From Mactromeris polynyma (taxonomy: Eukaryota; Mollusca; Bivalvia; Venerida; Mactridae), in the NCBI GenBank assembly GCA_032209605.1, contig JASFXZ010000028.1, positions 5,714,941 through 5,778,940 of the forward strand: DNA of 64,000 nucleotides. The letters run 5' to 3'. The position numbers were made by a program, and so were the translations under genes. Under the pieces are notes generated by a model. It had not been told where the DNA came from. It saw nothing but the letters and a program-made list of their open reading frames with translations, and did not search any database. Shown in pieces: positions 58,569 through 64,000 of the stretch (positions within the stretch are counted from its first letter, which is position 1; each line of letters begins with the position of its first letter).

Positions 58569-61500
58569 TATGTACGTCTTTTTAAATGGAGTAAGGCTGA
58601 ATAAGGCTCATGCACGTCCTTATAACTGATGTTAGGCTGAATTTTGCTCATGTACATCCTTATAACTGATGTTAGACTGAGTATTGCTCATGTACGTCTT
58701 TATAACTGGAGTCAGACTGAATATTGCACATGTACGTCTTTATAACTGGAGTCAGGCTGAATATTGCTCATGTACATCTTTATAACTGGAGTCAGACTGA
58801 ATATTGCACATGTACGTCTTTATAACTGATGTTAGGCTGAATTTTGCTCATGTACGTCCTTATAACTGATGTTAGACTGAGTATTGCTCATGTACATCTT
58901 AATAACTGGAGTCAGACTGAATATTGCTCATGTACGTCCTTATAACTGATGTAAGGCTGAATATTGCTCATGTACGTCATTATAACTGGATTCAGACTGA
59001 ATATTGCTCATGTACGTCTTTATAACTGACGTAAGGCTGAATATTGCTCATGTACGTCTTTATAACTGAAGTAAGGCTGAATATTGCTCATGTACGTCCT
59101 TATAACTAATGTAAGGCTGAATATTGCACATGTACATCCTTATAACTGGATTCAGACTGAATATTGCACATGTATATCTTTTTAACTGGATTCAGACTGA
59201 ATATTGCTCATGTACGTCTTTATAACTGGAGTAAGACTGAATATTGCACGTGTACATTATTATAACTGATGTAAGACTGAATATTGCTCATGTACATCTT
59301 TATAACTGGAGTGAGACTGAATAATGCACATGAACATCTTTATAACTGATGTGAGGCTGAATATTGCTCATGTACATCTTTATAACTGGAGTAAGGCTGA
59401 ATATTGCTCATGTACGTCCTTATAACTGATGTAAGGCTGAATATTGCTCATGTACATCTTTATAACTGGAGTAAGACTGAATATTGCACATGTACATCTT
59501 TATAACTGGAGTAAGGCTGAATATTGCTCATGTACGTCCTTATAACTGATGTAAGGCTGAATATTGCTCATGTACATCTTTATAACTGGAGTAAGGCTGA
59601 ATATTGCAAGTGTACGTCCTTATAACTGATGTAAGGCTGAATATTGCTCATGTACATCTTTATAACTGGAGTAAGGCTGAATATTGCAAGTGTACGTCCT
59701 TATAACTGATGTAAGGCTGAATATTGCTCATGTACATCTTTATAACTGGAGTAAGACTGAATATTGCACGTGTACATTATTATAACTGATGTAAGACTGA
59801 ATATTGCTCATGTACATCTTTATAACTGGAGAGAGACTGAATATTGCACATGTACATCTTTATAACTGGAGTTAGGCTGAATATTGCTCATGTACGTCCT
59901 TATTACTGATGTAAGGCTGAATATTGCTCATGTACATCTTTATAACTGAAGTCAGACTGAATATTGCACATCTTTATAAATGGATTCAGACTGAATATTG
60001 CTCATGTACGTCTTTATAACTGGAGTAAGACTGAATATTGCAAGTGTACATTATTATAACTGATGTAAGGCTGAATATTGCACATGTACGTCTTTATAAC
60101 TGGAGTGAGACTGAATATTGCAAGTGTACATTATTATAACTGATGTAAGGCTGAATATTGCACATGTACGTCTTTATATCTGGTGTAAAGCTGAATATTG
60201 CTCATGTACATCTTTATAACTGATGTGAGGCTGAATATTGCACATGTACGTCCTTATAACTGATGTTAGACTGAATATTGCACATGTACGTCCTTATAAC
60301 TGATGTTAGACTGAATATTGCATATGTACGTCCTTATAACTGATGTTAGACTGAATATTGCTCATGTACGTCTTTATAACTAATGTAAGGCTAAATATTG
60401 CACATGTACGTCCTTATAACTAATGTAAGGCTGAATATTGCTCATGTACATCTTTATAACTGATGTGAGGCTGAATATTGCACATGTACGTCTTTATAAC
60501 TAATGTAAGGCTGAATATTGCACATGTACAACTTTATAACTGATGTTAGGCTGAATATTGCTCATGTACGTCCTTATAACTGATGTTAGACTGAATATTG
60601 CACATGTACATCTTTATAACTGGAGTCAGACTGAATATTGCACATCTTTATAACTGGATTCAGACTGAATATTGCACATGTATATCTTTATAACTGGATT
60701 CAGACTGAATATTGCTCATGTACGTCTTTATAACTGGAGTAAGACTGAATATTGCAAGTGTACATTAATATAACTGATGTAAGACTGAATATTGCTCATG
60801 TACATCTTTATAACTGGAGTGAGACTGAATATTGCACATGTACGTCTTTATAACTGATGTAAAGCTGAATATTGGTCATGTATGTCCTTATAACTAATGT
60901 AGGCCGAATATTGCTCATGTACGTCTTTATAATTGGAGTTAGGCTGAATATTGCATATGCACGTTCTTATAATGGAAGTTAGGCTGAATATTGCTCATGT
61001 ACGTCTTTATAACTGGAGTAAGGCTGAATATTGCACATGTACGTCTTTGTCACTGATGTAAAACTGAATATTGCTCATGTACGTCCTTATAACTGATGTA
61101 AGGCTGAATATTGCTCATGTACATCATTATAACTGATGTAAGACTGAATATTGCTCATGTACATCTTTATAACTGATGTAAGACTGAATATTGCTCATGT
61201 ACATCTTTATAACTGATGTAAGGCTGAATATTGCTCATGTACATCATTATAACTGATGTAAGACTGAATATTGCTCATGTACGTCTTTATAACTGATGTA
61301 AGGCCGAATATTGCTCATGTACTTCTTTATAACTGATGTAAGGCCGAATATTGCACATGTACATCTTTATAACTGATGTAAGGCCGAATATTGCTCATGT
61401 ACATCTTTATAACTGATGTAAGACTGAATATTGCTCATGTACATCTTTATAACTGATGTAAGGCTGAATATTGCTCATGTACGCCTTTATAACTGATGTA

Positions 61501-64000
61501 AGGCTGAATATTGCTCATGTACTTCTTTATAACTGATGTAAGGCTGAATATTGCTCATGTACTTCTTTATAACTGATGTAAGGCCGAATATTGCTCATGT
61601 ACGTCTTTATAACTGATGTAAGGCCGAATATTGCACATGTACATCTTTATAACTGATGTAAGGCTGAATATTGCTCATGTACATCATTATAACTGATGTA
61701 AGGCCGAATATTGCACATGTACATCTTTATAACTGATGTAAGGCCGAATATTGCACATGTACATCTTTATAACTGATGTAAGACTGAATATTGCTCATGT
61801 ACATCTTTATAACTGATGTAAGGCTGAATATTGCTCATGTACATCATTATAACTGATGTAAGACTGAATATTGCTCATGTACGTCTTTATAACTGATGTA
61901 AGGCCGAATATTGCTCATGTACTTCTTTATAACTGAAGTAAGGCCGAATATTGCACATGTACAACTTTATAACTGATGTAAGGCCGAATATTGCACATGT
62001 ACAACTTTATAACTGATGTAAGGCTGAATATTGCACATGTACATCTTTATAACTGATGTAAGGCCGAATATTGCACATGTACAACTTTATAACTGATGTA
62101 AGGCCGAATATTGCACATGTACAACTTTATAACTGATGTAAGGCCGAATATTGCACATGTACATCTTTATAACTGATGTAAGACTGAATATTGCTCATGT
62201 ACGTCTTTATAACTGATGTAAGGCCGAATATTGCACATGTACAACTTTATAACTGATGTAAGACTGAATATTGCACATGTACAACTTTATAACTGATGTA
62301 AGGCCGAATATTGCACATGTACATCTTTATAACTGATGTAAGACTGAATATTGCTCATGTACGTCTTTATAACTGATGTAAGGCCGAATATTGCACATGT
62401 ACAACTTTATAACTGATGTAAGGCTGAATATTGCTCATGTACTTCTTTATAACTGATGTAAGACTGAATATTGCTCATGTACGTCTTTATAACTGATGTA
62501 AGGCCGAATATTGCACATGTACATCTTTATAACTGATGTAAGGCTGAATATTGCTCATGTACTTCTTTATAACTGATGTAAGACTGAATATTGCTCATGT
62601 ACGTCTTTATAACTGATGTAAGGCCGAATATTGCACATGTACAACTTTATAACTGATGTAAGACTGAATATTGCACATGTACAACTTTATAACTGATGTA
62701 AGGCCGAATATTGCACATGTACATCTTTATAACTGATGTAAGACTGAATATTGCTCATGTACGTCTTTATAACTGATGTAAGGCCGAATATTGCACATGT
62801 ACAACTTTATAACTGATGTAAGACTGAATATTGCTCATGTACGTCTTTATAACTGATGTAAGGCCGAATATTGCACATGTACATCTTTATAACTGATGTA
62901 AGGCCGAATATTGCACATGTACATCTTTATAACTGAAGTAAGGCCGAATATTGCACATGTACATCTTTATAACTGAAGTAAGGCCGAATATTGCACATGT
63001 ACATCTTTATAACTGGAGTAAGGCTGAATATTGCACATGTACGTCTTTGTCACTGATGTAAAACTGAATATTGCTCATGTACGTCCTTATAACTGATGTA
63101 AGGCTGAATATTGCTCATGTACATCATTATAACTGATGTAAGACTGAATATTGCTCATGTACATCTTTATAACTGATGTAAGACTGAATATTGCTCATGT
63201 ACATCTTTATAACTGATGTAAGGCTGAATATTGCTCATGTACATCTTTATAACTGATGTAAGACTGAATATTGCTCATGTACATCTTTATAACTGATGTA
63301 AGGCTGAATATTGCTCATGTACATCTTTATAACTGGAGTAAGGCCGAATATTGCTCATGTACTTCTTTATAACTGATGTAAGGCTGAATATTGCTCATGT
63401 ACATCTTTATAACTGATGTAAGGCCGAATATTGCTCATGTACGTCTTTATAACTGATGTAAGGCCGAATATTGCACATGTACATCTTTATAACTGATGTA
63501 AGGCTGAATATTGCTCATGTACATCATTATAACTGATGTAAGGCCGAATATTGCACATGTACATCTTTATAACTGATGTAAGGCCGAATATTGCACATGT
63601 ACATCTTTATAACTGATGTAAGACTGAATATTGCTCATGTACATCTTTATAACTGATGTAAGGCTGAATATTGCTCATGTACTTCTTTATAACTGATGTA
63701 AGACTGAATATTGCTCATGTACGCCTTTATAACTGATGTAAGGCTGAATATTGCTCATGTACATCATTATAACTGATGTAAGACTGAATATTGCACATGT
63801 ACGTCTTTGTCACTGATGTAAAACTGAATATTGCTCATGTACGTCCTTATAACTGATGTAAGGCTGAATATTGCTCATGTACATCATTATAACTGATGTA
63901 AGACTGAATATTGCTCATGTACATCTTTATAACTGATGTAAGACTGAATATTGCTCATGTACATCTTTATAACTGATGTAAGGCCGAATATTGCACATGT
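58569..64000. repeat. 40-bp satellite, at least 5.4 kb, running off the window
   Basis: Unit TATAACTGATGTAAGGCTGA followed by ATATTGCTCATGTACGTCTT, about 136 copies. Alternatives at a few sites (GGAGT/GATGT, GGCTGA/GACTGA/GGCCGA, CTCATG/CACATG, ACGTC/ACATC/ACAAC) define subfamilies. Left copies are more varied and include shortened units (near 59960 and 60640). Copies right of 61000 are more uniform and arranged in longer duplicated blocks. Confidence 0.95.

Noticed and set aside
1..64000. CRISPR-like reading of the regular arrays
   Set aside because: Units are contiguous tandem repeats without unique spacers, in an intron-bearing eukaryotic sequence.

Overview
The window is animal nuclear DNA. 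The genes are split by introns with GT..AG borders, tRNA-derived SINEs and MITEs are frequent, and about 15 kb (my estimate) is tandem repeat. The gene set, the SINE styles and the GACCTTGACC-type dispersed repeats fit a lophotrochozoan, most likely a bivalve mollusc. That assignment is inference from sequence style, not from a search. No bacterial operon, CRISPR array, rRNA or intact virus was seen. All gene models were assembled by hand from splice signals and reading phase.

Three protein-coding genes can be assembled end to end. (1) A plus-strand TLC-domain membrane protein of the TLCD3 (FAM57) family: five exons, 3985-10446, 269 aa. (2) A minus-strand small four-transmembrane, claudin-like protein: three exons, 19583 down to 16513, 184 aa. 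(3) A minus-strand SGNH/GDSL-hydrolase-like protein: four exons, 41795 down to 38171, 237 aa, with Ser, Gly, Asn and Asp/His blocks all present. Weaker gene evidence: a divergent minus-strand gene sharing the TLCD3 promoter (3497-3225, including an 11-bp microexon); first exons at 18119 and 20001; an Asp-rich repeat exon (52805-53421) preceded by possible exons at 49610-51450; and two similar exon-like cassettes near 27557 and 30268.

Layout. 1-3.2 kb holds dispersed repeats and a fold-back element with an internal minisatellite. 3.2-10.9 kb holds the divergent promoter, TLCD3 and a tandem triplication of the TLCD3 3' end. 11-15.9 kb holds two palindromic MITEs and two minisatellites. 16.5-20 kb holds the four-TM gene and opposite-strand first exons. 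20.5-22 kb holds SINEs. 23-26.7 kb is a 17-bp satellite that grows into a 68-bp and then a 340-bp higher-order repeat. 27.8-29.1 kb is an unrelated 17-bp array. 29.1-30.2 kb is a dispersed repeat broken by a GC-capped TIR element. 30-38 kb is mostly unannotatable, with SINEs and a diverged repeat. 38.2-41.8 kb is the SGNH gene, with a 1.18-kb perfect CAGT microsatellite and a hAT-like MITE in its introns. 44-45 kb is a 25-bp array. 45.8-46.8 kb is a very GC-rich TIR element. 47.7-48.9 kb is a dead non-LTR reverse transcriptase abutting a SINE. 49.6-55.2 kb holds a second GC-capped element, the Asp-rich exon and pogo-like MITEs. 55.9-56.5 kb is a 155-bp repeat. 58.6 kb to the window end is a 40-bp satellite that continues beyond the window.

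The genes share no evident pathway. The striking property of the window is the number and variety of independent tandem arrays and non-autonomous transposons packed between and inside a few ordinary genes.
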